Both the position numbers and the translations under genes were made by a program. The notes beneath the pieces were generated by a model that worked only from the letters and a program-made list of their open reading frames with translations, was not told the DNA's origin and did not search any database. From positions 1 to 64,000 of the forward strand of contig KV919063.1 in assembly GCA_002049455.2 (NCBI GenBank): a stretch of DNA of 64,000 nucleotides, read 5' to 3'. Source of the stretch: Porphyra umbilicalis. Lineage: Eukaryota; Rhodophyta; Bangiophyceae; Bangiales; Bangiaceae. How positions within the stretch are numbered: the first letter of the stretch is position 1; the number at the start of each line of letters is the position of its first letter. Positions 19,721-30,807 of the stretch are shown piece after piece.

Positions 19721-22700
19721 TGCCGCGACTGGCTGCAACGCCCGCCGAGACGGCGGAAGCAGCGGTGGGTGAGGGAGCGGTTGTAGTGCAGGTGGTTGAC
19801 GGCCGTCTGGTTGGTCGCCTTGTGGTCCTACAGACAAGATCAGCCTTCCCGCGTTGCGTGCGAGCGCCTCTCCTCACCAGCACCGAGTGCCACCAGAGTG
19901 CAGGTACAGTGGCAAGGAGATGCAACGTGGCACAAGCCGACGCAGGCGCCGCGCATTAAAATATGCCAATCGTAGCGGGCGAAAAAGCACACGAGAACCC
20001 GACCGTCCGCCACCGCGGCACGAGGGAGAGGGGAGGAGACCACCGCCCAAGAGAGTACCGGCCACGTCCAACAGGCACCCAATGAAAGGGTGGTGAGCCG
20101 CCCGGCGGCCCAGCGGCGTGTGCGCTATACTCCCCCACACCTCCACCGACCGCGTGCGTCAGCCCGGACGGCGCCCGCCCGCTCTCTCGTCGTGACGTGC
20201 ACGCGCGGGGCCCCTGCGCCCTATGGCAAGGGGGTGGCATGCGAGCACGGCACGCGGCGGCAGCGGTGTCGGACACGGGGGATGCCTGCGACAGAACTGC
20301 CCTATTCAAGTGGCCACGAGGCTTCGTGCCAACCAGAGGGGGTGCCGTAATTATTTCCGGCATACTACTGGACTATGTAGCTGACAGTGATGTGGCAATG
20401 CCCAGTCGAGTGCTTTCACTCTAGCCTTCGAGGATTGTATGACGCTTTTAAAAAAGAACGTCGGTTTGGCAGCCTTTATGGTTTCGTGGGAGCTGCTGGA
20501 TGCGACACCTGTAGGGCTCTACAGTACGTGCGGACGTACTCTCAAATGTGTACCCCGTATCCTACGAGGCCTCGTCCAGTGCGTTGCACGCGTCGAGTGA
20601 GCAGTCGAGCAGAACAAACCAAACACCGTTCACGAGCACGCGCGCAGGCGAGTCATTCATTGCTGTGGCGGCTGCTGCAGCACGGATGATCCCGCTGACG
20701 ATTGCCCGTGAAGCTGTGCATCCCTACGGGAAACTCGTATCGTATCGAAACTTTCCACGGTCTCGCGTCATTATTGTGCTTCTCACAAAAACTAGATCCG
20801 CAACATCCGCTTCAGCATCATGAACCGCCCCCTGAGCCAATGAAACAGTGATTTTGCAACGGAAGCTGATGCACCGAGGTCCAGTTTGTGTGAGCAGCAC
20901 AATATCAATCCCCCTCCTCCCCCCCCTCCCCACTGGCGCGGGATGCCATACTCACTGTCCTTCCCGCCGACATGCTCACGCTCATCTTCACCGCCGTCTG
21001 TCGTTTCACCGCTACCCGCCTTGGATTTGCCGTCGCTTTCCCAAGAGCGAGGTCCATCGGCGAGCGGCTGAAGACCTTGGCCAGCGATGACGGCGCGCGA
21101 AGGGGCGGCGGCGGCGGGGACGGCGTGCACCTGCCCGATTCTGCGGGCGTTCTGTTTGGCCGCCGTTGTGGTGTTGTGACTTGACCCCGCGCCACTTGTA
21201 CCTCTACCGGCTGCACCTGGTGGTGACCGTCGCCACCGGGCTGGTGACTGCCTTGGGCTTGTCGAAGCCCCAGATCCTCATCACTATTTTCCTCACTGAT
21301 TGCGCAGGGGACGTGGAGGGCGCCCTCGTTGCGGCAGCCGGTCTGAGCACCGTCCGGTGCCTGCCCACCATGAGGTTGAATGTGAGACGGTGACTGAAGA
21401 TGACCAGGAGCGCAACGTCGCCACGGACCACTTCAGGACGGCCACAGACTTCTCCGAAAGCCGGCGGCCCGGCCTTGTGTGCACGGAGGAGCTGTTGACA
21501 GCTTTGCTTCTACCGACACAGCCGAGCGTGAAGCAAGAGCGGGGGGGGAGGCGGAGGGTGGGGCGTGTGGGTCGGGGGAGCGGCGACAACTGCGCGACGC
21601 TTTCCGTCTGAGCGGGTGGATGCATCGATGCCCACCATGTGGGAGGGGGGCATCGCCCTGCTTGGTCTCCGTCCGCGGCGCCGCCGCCGCCTGCTGGTCG
21701 GTGGGGGGGTGGCAGCGGCGCAGTGCTCCTTAAACCGTATTCGCACGCAAACGACATTTTTCCCGCTGAAGCTCCGCAAGCAGTTTGCGGAACCCCTCAG
21801 GCAGGGTATTCCTCCTGCTTTTCAGCCGCAACCTTTTGTGCAGCCAAAACCGGGGCCGTGCGGCGTGCGTGCTGTACACCACTCGAAGCGTCTCAACGAA
21901 AGAAGCACTGCCCCTCCCAGCCCGCACGCCGCACGTCCTCGATTTGCACTTCACCGGCATGCGCAAGCATCATTCAGCAAGCTGCCGCAAAGTATCTTGC
22001 TACGACGCACGCCGATTGCGCTACACGCCGAGTAGGTTTACAATCTCCCCACAGTAAGCCACAGGCCGGAAGTCAGGCTGTTCTGCCTGCGCACTGACCC
22101 AGCTCTCTGCAAGAGGGCGGCAGAGGAGACTCTCCTACCGCAGCTGCTTGCCACACCACGCCACGGGCTGGTCGAGGAGGTCATCGCGAGGGGGGTGGAT
22201 GTAGCACTACCGCCGCCGCAGCCCCTGCGGTCGCCGACCGAGCAGCAGCGGCGGCGACGGCAGCGGCGGCGGCGGCAGCGGTGGCGGCGGCGACGGTGGT
22301 GGCAGCGGCGACGCGCCTGCTTGACGCAGTGCCCGTGACAGCGGGCTTCGTTCAAAAGCAGCGACGCCACGGCGTGTCTGGCGGCAGCTGTGGCGCCGAC
22401 GCGCCGCTGCGCCGCTGCTACGACCGGCGCCTTTCCGCGCGCCCCTGCCGGCGTTGCGCGCCCCCCCTGTACCCGTTGGCGCACCCTCCCTCCAGCCAGC
22501 CGCGGCCGCAACCGAGGGGGTGCCGTCGCCCCCCGCCGCGTCAACCGGGGACGCGAGTCACTGCCAACGCGGCCGGCGGCGGCGGCGCGCGGTCCCGGCG
22601 TCGGCGGCGTGTACGCGGCGTCCGCCGCCCGTCCGGACGGCCCGGGCGGCCGCCTGTGGTTGGGTAGACCACGGGTTTGTGAACGGCTCTGATTGGTTTT

Positions 22701-23336
22701 TACTCACTGTCAGAAAACTATTTCTGGGGAGATATCGAAGCTTTTTGCCGGTTCCGCAGTTTGCTTGCGGACCTTCGGCATTCTGAATGCGGAAGGAAGC
22801 CTTCCGCAGGCGGATCGCTCTGTGGTTTTTTTTCTGCTTTGGATTCTATCTCAGACGATGCGTATTTATTGGGCATAATTCAGGCAGTCGAGTGGCATAG
22901 TGAATGTTATGTTAATACTGAAATACACGTAAGTCTTTCTTCTCGATGCAAATGGTAGGCTCAGTGCAAAAAACCACCAGCCCGAGTGTCTTGCGCACAA
23001 GGACGACCCCAACTGCTGTCCTCGGCCCCCAGCCAATGACGCCAGCTCACCGGCGGCCAACCGTTTTCTCGGGATGGCACACGCACGTGCCGCCTCGCGC
23101 CCGGCCTCCCAGCTGCGGCACGCTGTGCCCCTTGCCGGCCAGGACGCGCACGCCCCCCCCTGCGCCTCGCACCCTCGCGCTCGACGCCCGTGATGAGCGT
23201 CGACGTAGCGGCGCCGCTGCGCGCCCTCCTCCCCTCCGTCCCCCCCACGCCGCCGGCGACGGCACTGCCCGCGGCACGGTCGCCGTCTGCGACGCTCCAC
23301 CTGTTCCGGTCCCCCTTTCTTCTGCCGCTTGGCTGG
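19721..23336. other. 3.6-kb region without a supported gene
   Basis: This interval mixes GC-rich and AT-richer DNA. A CCAAT-like and AT-rich block (ATTGG CATATTTTAATG read leftward, 19953-19976) lies about 240 bases upstream of the PIP kinase ATG and could be its promoter. Fragments with some coding character occur, for example rightward ETLLPQLLATPRHGLVEEVI near 22110-22200 and leftward GSGETTDGGEDEREHVGGK near 20960-21030, but neither has a start, family match or convincing splice context. Two related 19-bp inverted sequences lie at 21773-21791 and 22753-22771. Confidence 0.5.
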
Positions 23337-25552
23337 ATGGCGCGTGGCGGCGGCGGCGGTAAAAAGTCCCGGACGGGCGGCGGGGGCGGCAAGAAGAAGG
23401 CGGCGGCCCGCCGAAAGAAGAAACCCGTGACAAGCAGCGACAGCAGCGAGGATGGTGCAGCAGTGGGCAGCGATGGGAGCCTGAGTATGGCCGGTGAGCT
23501 GGACCGCCTGCGGGAGCAGCTGCGCATGTCCAACCTGTCGGTGCGAGACGTTGACCCCGACGGCAACTGCCTCTTTCGTGCGGGTACGTTGATGCGTTCC
23601 CTCCACTTGTGTGTCTTTTCGAGGGTGCTCGTCACCAGCACGGAAGCGTTGGATGTGTGCTGGCCGTCTGTCTGTTGAACCGGCACCCGCTGTGCCTCGT
23701 GTGTACGTTGCTGACGTGGCCCGTCCCGTTTGTGTGCGCCTTTGTGCTGTTGGCCCGCCTCACGTGCACATGCTTCTTCCTTACATCTTTTGCCTTCCAA
23801 CCATCCCGTCCAGTGGCGGACCAGCTCGGGGAGCCCGACAAGCATGCGTCCTTCCGCAGCTCCGTTTGCGACTATATGCTCGAACACCCCGACGATTTTG
23901 CGCCTTTTTACGATGGCGGCAACGGGACGTACGAGGCCTACGTGTCTGGTATGCGGCGTGACGGCCGGTGGGCTGGAAACCTAGAAGTACGTTGTACCAG
24001 GTCAGTGTGCGATGTGCCCTTGCGCTGGTCTTTTTTGCGTGCCCCAAGGCCTCTCTAGGAGCGTCGCCGACGTGCTGCCTTTGTACGGTTTCCCCGTGGT
24101 CGAGCGTGAGCGCACGTCGTCTGTTACCCCCTGTCGGTGTGGCGGTGTGTCTTGGCCCGCCTCCGTGCCCGGGTGGCACGACACCGCCTGTCGCTGTGGT
24201 CCGCACAGTTGCTCACACCCCTTTGTCCTTTTTTGTCACTCGTCCCACATGGTCGCCGTTGCTATGTTGGTGCCGTGTTCTTCACCCACCCTTGCACCCG
24301 CCATTGCGTGCTTCTTCATGCGCCCCTCCCCTACTTTCCCTGTTGCTGTTCCTTCCCCGCCGCACAGATCCAAGCCATTGCCAAAGTCCTCGAAATCAAC
24401 ATCCGCATCCACCGGCTCGGTGCGCCCTCGTACGACATTGCCAACTTCCCCGCCACCTCGGTCCCCGCGGTGCACCTCACGTACGTGTCTGGCGAACACT
24501 ACGCGTCCGTGCGGCCGGCGGGGGAGCCCGCCGACGCGCCCCCCTCTGCTGCCGTCCACCCATCGCTCGGCACCCCAACCGAGGCGGGCGTGGCGGCGAC
24601 CTCCGCCGCCGCCGCAGACCCGTCGACGGCCGCCGACGCGGCCGTCGCGGACGTTGTTCGGCAGACGGGCGTGCCGGCAGCCGCCGCCGCGGCGATGCTC
24701 GTCGACTGTGACGGCGACGCAGAGGTGGCGGTGGAGGTGCTCCGCGCGGGCGGGGGGGCGGACGCGGCGCCCGCTGGCACGGCCGCGGCGGCGCCGGCGG
24801 CGCCGGCGCCCGTCGCCGCGACCGCCACTGCCGCCCCGTCGGCACCCGCAGGCGACGCGGCCACCCCCCCGGCCGCGGCGGCCACCCCCGTGCCGACGCC
24901 CGCCCAAGTCGCCGCCACCGCCGCGGCCCTTGGCGGCGTTGCCGCCATTGCCGCGGACGGCACCCCCGTCATTGTCGTGGACGATGAGGCGGCGCTCGTC
25001 GCTGCCGTGGCGGCCGGCACCGCCGCCCCCGCCCCCGCGCTCGCGCCCGCACCCGCACTGGCACCCACCGTGTTGGCCGCAGACGGGGCGGACGGCCCCG
25101 GCGGCGGGTCGGCGCCCGCCCTGGCGGCCGCGTCGGCCGACGCGGCCGCCGCGCCCGCGTGCGGCGGCCCGGCGGGTGCCGACGCGCGCGCCAAGCGCCG
25201 CCTCAGCGACGTGGCGGCCATGACCCCGTCGCCGGTGCGGAAGCTCGCCGACCGCGCCGCGGCGGCGGGGGTGCGGAGACGCTCTGCCCGCGCTGCCGCG
25301 CGGCGGCAGCGGCAGGCGTCCCCGCCGCCGACGCCCCCGCCCGAGGAGGCCGAGGGGGGGGGGAGGTCCGCCTCCAGCCCGCGCTCCGCATCTAGGGCGG
25401 GGCGGGCGGGGGGGGGGCGGCGGGTGCCGCCGCCGCCACCCTGCGGTCGTGTGTGCGGATGCCGGCATGGGCCAGTTCTTCTTTTGTGGGGTCCCCCCCT
25501 GTTCCTCTTTTTTGCCACGCTCCGTGTCCATCTTTCAAGGTTCCCCACGTGA
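23337..25552 (+). CDS. OTU-domain deubiquitinase with UBA-like segment, three exons
   Basis: OTU cysteine proteases remove ubiquitin. Exons are 23337-23583, 23814-23986 and 24368-25552, with introns of 230 and 381 bases both starting GTACGT; splicing gives a continuous 534-residue frame. The catalytic motif is DPDGNCLFRA (Asp75, Cys78) and the histidine lies in VSGEHYASVR (His184). Between them come DYMLEHPDDFAPFY, GTYEAYVSGM and the WAGNLE/IQAIAKVLEINIRIHRL block, all standard OTU features. A UBA-like segment (DVVRQTGVPAAAAAAMLVDC, about 233-268) resembles the OTUD3 arrangement. An Ala/Pro-rich tail and basic end (KRRLSDVAAMTPSPVRKL) follow. ATG 23337 (MARGGGGGKK) is preferred; an in-frame ATG exists at 23193. 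The last part of the frame past about 25395 is doubtful because G runs at 25356-25412 may hide an earlier stop. Confidence 0.88.
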
Positions 25553-25749
25553 AGACGTTTTTCCGCGCGCACCGGCCGACGCACGAAGAAAAAGACACCA
25601 AAACTTTACCTGCCGCCGTACCTTGTCTAGTGTCTGGCGCCACACGCCACGCGTGGTCGGGGCCCACGGCGGAGACGCTCGACCACACGACCACCCCCCG
25701 ACACGGTGCGCCCGCACATGGACAACAGGTGGGGGACCCCCCCCCCCCC

Positions 25750-27306
25750 TCACGTGGCCAGCACGTGCGCAAAGCCGGCGGTGGCGCGGCGGAGCCCCCC
25801 CACCCCCCCCCCCGTGCCGTCGCGCCCCCCCCCCACGAGCGCGGGCGCCCACCGGTCGGTCGGGTCGCCGACACCGAGGACCCCCCCCCCCCCCCCCCCA
25901 CGCGTACGCCTCCCCATCCGCACACACGGCGACGCCAAAGCCCCACCCCGCCGCCACGTCGACCGCCCCCGCCGGCAGCGCGACGGGCCACACCTCCCCC
26001 CCACGGGGCGTCCACGGGGCGCCCCCTGGCGGCGGCATGGCCGCCGCGTCGTCGGTGGCGCCGCCGCGGCCGAGCCCCCCCGCCGCGTCAGAGCCCCACG
26101 CGAGCACCCCCCCCCGGCCGTGAGGGCGAGCGTGTGCGCGCCGCCGGGGGCGACTTTGGCGACGGGCACCCCCGCCAGGCCCGCCACGGGCGTCAGCTCC
26201 CCGACGTCCCCCTCCCCGCGCTCGGGGGCGGCGTGCGCCCAGCCGCGGCCGGCGCCCCAGGAGAGCGCCCCCCCCCCCGGCGTGAGCGCAACAACGTGCG
26301 ACGGCCCCGCGGCAATGGACGCGACGCGCTCGCCGGCGAGGGCCCGCACGCGCCGCGGCGCGGCGGCGGCGGCGGCCCCCGCCGGCGACAGCAGCGCCCC
26401 GAGGGGCGCCCACAGGGACCCCGCGCCGGCCGGGAGCCCGTGCCCGAGCTGCCCGCCCCCCGACGCGCCAAACGTGTAGACGGCGCCGTCGGCAGCGAGG
26501 GCGACGGAAAAGGCGTCACCGGCGGCCACAGACGTGACGGCCACGTCGGCGAGGGCGGGGATGGGCGTCGGCGTCGCCACCGCCCGCGGCGCGCGGGCGC
26601 CAAAGTAGGGGGCCGCCCCGCCCGCCGCCGCCGCCGCCGCCGCCGCCCCCGCCCCCGCCCCCGCCCCCGCCGCCGCCGCCGACGTCAAGCCGAGCTGCCC
26701 CGCCCCGTTGCTCCCAAACGCGTACACCCCCCCGTCGGCGGTGGCGACGAGGGAGTGGCGGGCGCCCGCCGCAATGGCGACGGCCCCCCCCCCCCCGAGG
26801 GCGGCCGCCGGCAGCGGCCGCGGCACCCAACACGACGCCCACTCCCCGTGGCCGAGCTGCCCGTCGCCGCCGAGGCCCCACGACCACACCCGCCCCGCCG
26901 CGTCGAGGGCGAGGGAGTGCCCGGCGCCCGCCGCGGCGGCCGTCACGGCCACCCCGTGGAGGCCCCACACGCGCGCCGGCGCGTGCGCCGCCGACCCGAC
27001 CGTCTCCGTCTCGTCGGTGAGGGTGGCGGGGTCGACGCCGAGGCGCCCGTCGTCGGCGACGCCCCACGCCCAGAGGGGGGGGTTGGGGGGGGGGGGGGGG
27101 GGGGGAGGGGGGGTGTCGACGCCCCGGGGGGGGGGGGGGGGGGGCGCCCGCCGCGCCGCGGCGGCCGCGCGCGGGGGGGGCGCGCGCGGGGGGGGGGGGT
27201 GGCGGAGGGGGGGGGGGGGGGGGGGGGCGCCCGGCCTAGCGCCGGCCGACAGGGCGCGGCGCAGGGGCGGCGCCCATCGTGACGCAAGGAGGAGCCGTCC
27301 GGGCAT
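25750..27306 (-). CDS. RCC1-repeat (beta-propeller) protein, frame broken at C runs
   Basis: The product has six to seven RCC1 repeats, recognisable by the pattern AAGAGHSLALDAAGRVWSWG followed by GxGQLGHG (also VYAFGSNGAGQLGL and VYTFGASGGGQLGHG). Such propellers act as GTPase exchange factors or protein scaffolds; the role here is unknown. The N-terminus MPGRLLLASRWAPPLRRAL is Arg-rich without acids, so a mitochondrial presequence is likely (inference). Frame is lost at the nine-C run 26107-26115, after which repeats continue in another frame (GVLAWGSDAAGGLGRG, AAGWGFGVAVCADGEAYAWG), and shifts again at the 19-C run 25881-25899 so that the last repeat (ATAGFAHVLAT, stop 25750-25752) returns to the first frame. 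ATG 27306 lies next to the presequence. It converges with the OTU gene. Confidence 0.82.
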   Translation of the reverse strand: MPGRLLLASRWAPPLRRALSAGARPGAPPPPPPLRHPPPPRAPPPRAAAAARRAPPPPPPRGVDTPPPPPPPPPNPPLWAWGVADDGRLGVDPATLTDETETVGSAAHAPARVWGLHGVAVTAAAAGAGHSLALDAAGRVWSWGLGGDGQLGHGEWASCWVPRPLPAAALGGGGAVAIAAGARHSLVATADGGVYAFGSNGAGQLGLTSAAAAGAGAGAGAAAAAAAAGGAAPYFGARAPRAVATPTPIPALADVAVTSVAAGDAFSVALAADGAVYTFGASGGGQLGHGLPAGAGSLWAPLGALLSPAGAAAAAAPRRVRALAGERVASIAAGPSHVVALTPGGGALSWGAGRGWAHAAPERGEGDVGELTPVAGLAGVPVAKVAPGGAHTLALTAGGGCSRGALTRRGGSAAAAPPTTRRPCRRQGAPRGRPVGGRCGPSRCRRGRSTWRRGGALASPCVRMGRRTRGGGGGGVLGVGDPTDRWAPALVGGGRDGTGGGVGGLRRATAGFAHVLAT

Positions 27307-29940
27307 CCGACGGGGAGGCCGACGCGGTCGGTCGGGGTGGGGGGGTGTCGAGGCGGCGGCGCGGGCGGGGGGGCGCCGGGGCGAGCGCGGAGCTGCTGGT
27401 GGAACGAAGGAGACGATGACGCCAGCCGCCTTTTTTTTGATCGTTGTCTCCAGTTGAGACAAACCACACCATGGCATCAATTACAATTCACCACCCCAGA
27501 GACGCCACCCGAATTGTGGTAACACTCGTGCTGCTCGGGGGCCACATGCTCTTCTGTAGTCGTTGTCAGAAAAACCGCACACGCCGACCTTGTGCAGTCG
27601 TGGAAGATTTGCAGTGCGGGGTTTTTGGGTGCACGACTGTACAGCTGTACAGTTCCACCGTCCCCAGTGTGGCCTCACGGCACCCGAAAACCAACCGACC
27701 AAACGTGCCACTTGGCCGCCGCCTGCTGGACGACGCCCACCGCCCCTCACAACCAACCGCCCGTACGCAGCAAGACAGCCGACCGCGGGGCGCCCCCACG
27801 GACCCGCGCGGGGCGCACACGCTGTGGGGATTGCTACCTCCGATCGCGCGGGGCGGGGCCCGACGTCACCGCCGGGGATCGCACGTCGCCGTCGCGCAAG
27901 ACCCTGCGCCCGGTACCGCGAGCCGCTGACGTGGCGGCCAAGTCCCGACGCCCGCCACCCGCGTGCCGCTGCGTGACGTGACGCGTCGTGGCGACGGCCG
28001 TGGGGCGTGCGTTTTTTGTTGTTTTTTTTTGCCACACCCCGCCGCCCCGCCCGCTTTGGGCGGGTGCTGGAGAGAATCCCGCGCGGTCTGCCGGCACAGC
28101 GCGTCGTCACCAGCCGACCCCGGCGCCTCGGCGGCAGGCCCCGTCACGGGGCGGCTGGTGGCGGGGCCGGTCAGCCCGCGCTCGCAGGCCTCGGGTGGAG
28201 GTGGCTGGCGTGGCGTCGGTCGGGGTGACGGGCTGACGCCTACGTGTTGTTCCGCAGGGGGGAACTGGTGCACGACGCCAGGTCTGTAAAAAGGAGGGGG
28301 ACGACAGCAGCGGGATGGCAAGCGGCCACACTGCCACGGTGGCGGCACACCGCGTCTGCCACCGGGTGCGTGACGTCATGGAGGCGACAATTCTGGTGTG
28401 GCGGACCGCCGACGGGACCGCGTCCTGAAAACAATGACGACCGCCGCAGACAGCGCTGGTACACCTGTGGACAAAGGCACCATACCGAAACACCCTCGCC
28501 CTTTTCATGGATACTAAGCAAGCCCCCGTGCCTTTGTTGCCGTTTCTCGCCACCCCCCGTGGCCTTTGATGGGGCGCCTCTGGACAAGCATGCCTCGGCG
28601 GTTCGCGATGGTCATTCTCCGCGGCCCCACCTTCCGTGTGGCCACTGACAGAATACGTCTGCTCGACCGTCCGCCGTCACGCCATTTGCAGCGAACAATT
28701 CGCGCGTCGTGGCGCCTGTGGTCCACGGCACACCCCACCGCGACAGCATCGCCAAGTGCCGTCGCCACGACCGGGGGGAAAAGGTCCGGCCCCGGCAAGG
28801 GCCAGTGGGGTTCTGGCGGGCCCATGACCGCGGGGCGTTCTGGCCGCCCCGCTGACGCACGCCCCGTCGGCGGATCCCAGTTCGGAGCCCGATGCCATCA
28901 AAACAGCAGAGGACTACGCCGGTCGGGTGTCGGCGGGGTCGAATCTAGCAGCCCGGCTGCGACGCGCAGTTTTGTGACGCTGGCATGCCCGCCGGTCGGC
29001 TGACGACGGCGGCACGGGTTAGCGGGCACACCAGGGGGCTCGGTGTTTATACATAGCCGCGACACGACTTCTTTTCTTTTTTTGTTGCGCCGTCGGCGCC
29101 GTCGCCTGATGCAGGTATGTGGCGAAACTTGAAAGCCGAGGGGGCGTCGGCATCCACTCCCAGCCGGGTCTGCGCGGCGGTGCTCCCCGCCCCAGAAGAG
29201 GTGCTGTGTCCTGATGACGCTGCGGCATCTGAGGCTGGCGGCAACGGGGGCGCGGCCGTGACGTCGCCAGTGTCGCGCAAGCCCGCGGCCGCTGACGCTG
29301 CGCGAACCCCCCCCCCGCCGCGCCCGCGCGTCTGTCAGCCGAGTCGGCGCCTCCACCGGTGGCACCAAACAACGGGCAGCCGATCTGGGAAGTCGGCGCG
29401 GGTCCGACGCGGCAAGCAGACTGCGTGGCGAAGGGGACACGCCGCTGTGCGTTTCACGTGTGTCGTATGCGTGGCCGTGGACAGTGGCGGGTGGTCGCCC
29501 AGACGGGCGCGTGGCGTGGTCTCGTCACCGGCACGCCGCCCCACTGCGGCCGCACTGCTAGTGTCAGCGTGCGCGTCGCGGCGGGGGCATCCGGGCGGCT
29601 GGCACGACCAGGTCGCAAACATAAGAAGGGACTTCGGGTTGGCCCTCTGTCGCTCTGCCATACGCAACGCTCACTCACTTGTTTGTCAACGGGGTTCTCC
29701 CGACGCCGGCTTCGCCAACACCTCCCACGCTCCCGCTGCCACTCGCACCCCCGGTCGGCCACGCGCCCACCCTTCCTCCGTTCTACGCCCCTGTATCACT
29801 GTTGCACGCACAGACCACTCCCTTTTTTGCCAACGATACTCCCTCAACGCCGCCCTCGCCAACGCCTCCCCCACCCCTGCCACCACTCTCACTCCCGGTC
29901 GGCCACGCACGCACCCTTCCGCCCTTCCACAGCGGCTGCC
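27307..29940. other. 2.6-kb region without a supported gene
   Basis: GC-rich sequence with several short frames that have no family resemblance. A GATGCAG/GTATGT sequence at about 29109-29119 resembles joined splice signals but no flanking exons are convincing. The right end carries an 82-bp direct duplication just before the cysteine-rich gene. Confidence 0.5.
29702..29927. repeat. 82-bp imperfect direct repeat (29702-29783 and 29846-29927)
   Basis: Both copies run from (G/A)ACGCCG through the identical core CCCGGTCGGCCACGC to CCCTTC, with the same length and about 80 percent identity by eye. The second copy ends 13 bases before the ATG of the cysteine-rich protein. The duplication therefore lies in its 5' UTR or promoter. 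Confidence 0.65.
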
Positions 29941-30807
29941 ATGGGTTACTCCCGTTCCACACCGACTGGCAACTGCAAATGTGACAGCCGTCACGAGCGC
30001 CCGAGCAGGAACGTGCCCCACGAGCGCTGGCTGATCCGCTTCGGGGCGGTGACGCGGATGCGCTGCCACAACCTCGATTGGGCGGTGAAGTGCGCCAAGT
30101 ACGCTCGTTACGCCGACTTCACCTATGCCGGCGACGTCGACGCCAACTCGGTCCGGTGGGCCGAGATTGCCATCGAAAACTACGGCAATGCCTGCACCGC
30201 CCTGTGCTGCATACTGAGATACGGCTGCGGGAGCGTGTCCACCCGCAAGTTAGCGCGCGTGGTCGCGATGATCGCCGCCGCCCGCGTGACCGCGGTGCGG
30301 CAGGAGTTAGCCGCGAAACAGTACATGTACGCTGGCACGTGCGAGGTGCGGGCGCCGCAATATCTCCACTGCACGGGCAGCACCTGGTGCGCGGATGGCC
30401 CTGGGCAGGTGCCGCTGACGCTCCATTGCATGAGCGACGAGTACGAGTGCACGGCCAATACGCTCCAATGCACGTGTCCCCAGACGCCTCATTGCACGTG
30501 TCCCCAGACGCCCCAATACACGTGTACCGAGACGCCCCAATGCACGTGTGCCGAGACGCCCCAATGCACGTGTGCCGAGACGCCCCAATGCACATGTGCC
30601 GAGACGCTCCAATGCACGCCCGAGACGCTCCAATGCACATGTCGCAACGGGGAGGGGATTGCCCTGGTGATGCCGCCCAAACCTGCCCGCACCCAGTGCA
30701 TGGGCGCGCTGGCTGCGACGCCGTCGGCGGTGGCATGCGCGGTCGCCTGCCAGCCGGCCGCGTACGTGGCGGCGGAGCAAGGTTGCTGGTCGGGCCACGG
30801 CTTGTGA
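29941..30807 (+). CDS. Cysteine-rich protein with octapeptide CTC repeats
   Basis: An intronless 288-residue protein without a recognised family. Residues 1-170 look folded and contain spaced cysteines (CKCDSRHERPSRNVPHERWL, CHNLDWAVKCAKYARYADF, ACTALCCILRYGCGS, and YLHCTGSTWCADG). Residues 174-236 form eight tandem units of eight residues with consensus ETPQCTCA, encoded by a 24-bp repeat (30460-30645). Unit 3 has lost the first cysteine (QYTC) and unit 7 is one residue short. The C-terminus is Ala-rich with four more cysteines. No signal peptide is evident. Repeated CxC pairs recall metal-binding proteins, but that is only a comparison. ATG 29941 has context CTGCCATGGG. It could alternatively be a recently evolved or element-derived gene; its repeat region is typical of fast-changing minisatellites. 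Confidence 0.65.
   Translation: MGYSRSTPTGNCKCDSRHERPSRNVPHERWLIRFGAVTRMRCHNLDWAVKCAKYARYADFTYAGDVDANSVRWAEIAIENYGNACTALCCILRYGCGSVSTRKLARVVAMIAAARVTAVRQELAAKQYMYAGTCEVRAPQYLHCTGSTWCADGPGQVPLTLHCMSDEYECTANTLQCTCPQTPHCTCPQTPQYTCTETPQCTCAETPQCTCAETPQCTCAETLQCTPETLQCTCRNGEGIALVMPPKPARTQCMGALAATPSAVACAVACQPAAYVAAEQGCWSGHGL
30460..30645 (+). repeat. 24-bp coding minisatellite, about eight units
   Basis: Consensus GAGACGCCCCAATGCACGTG plus TGCC. Three central units (about 30529-30600) are almost identical, while outer units carry substitutions such as CAGACGCCTCATTGC. All length changes are multiples of three, so the frame of the cysteine-rich protein is kept, which supports selection for an intact protein. 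Confidence 0.85.
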
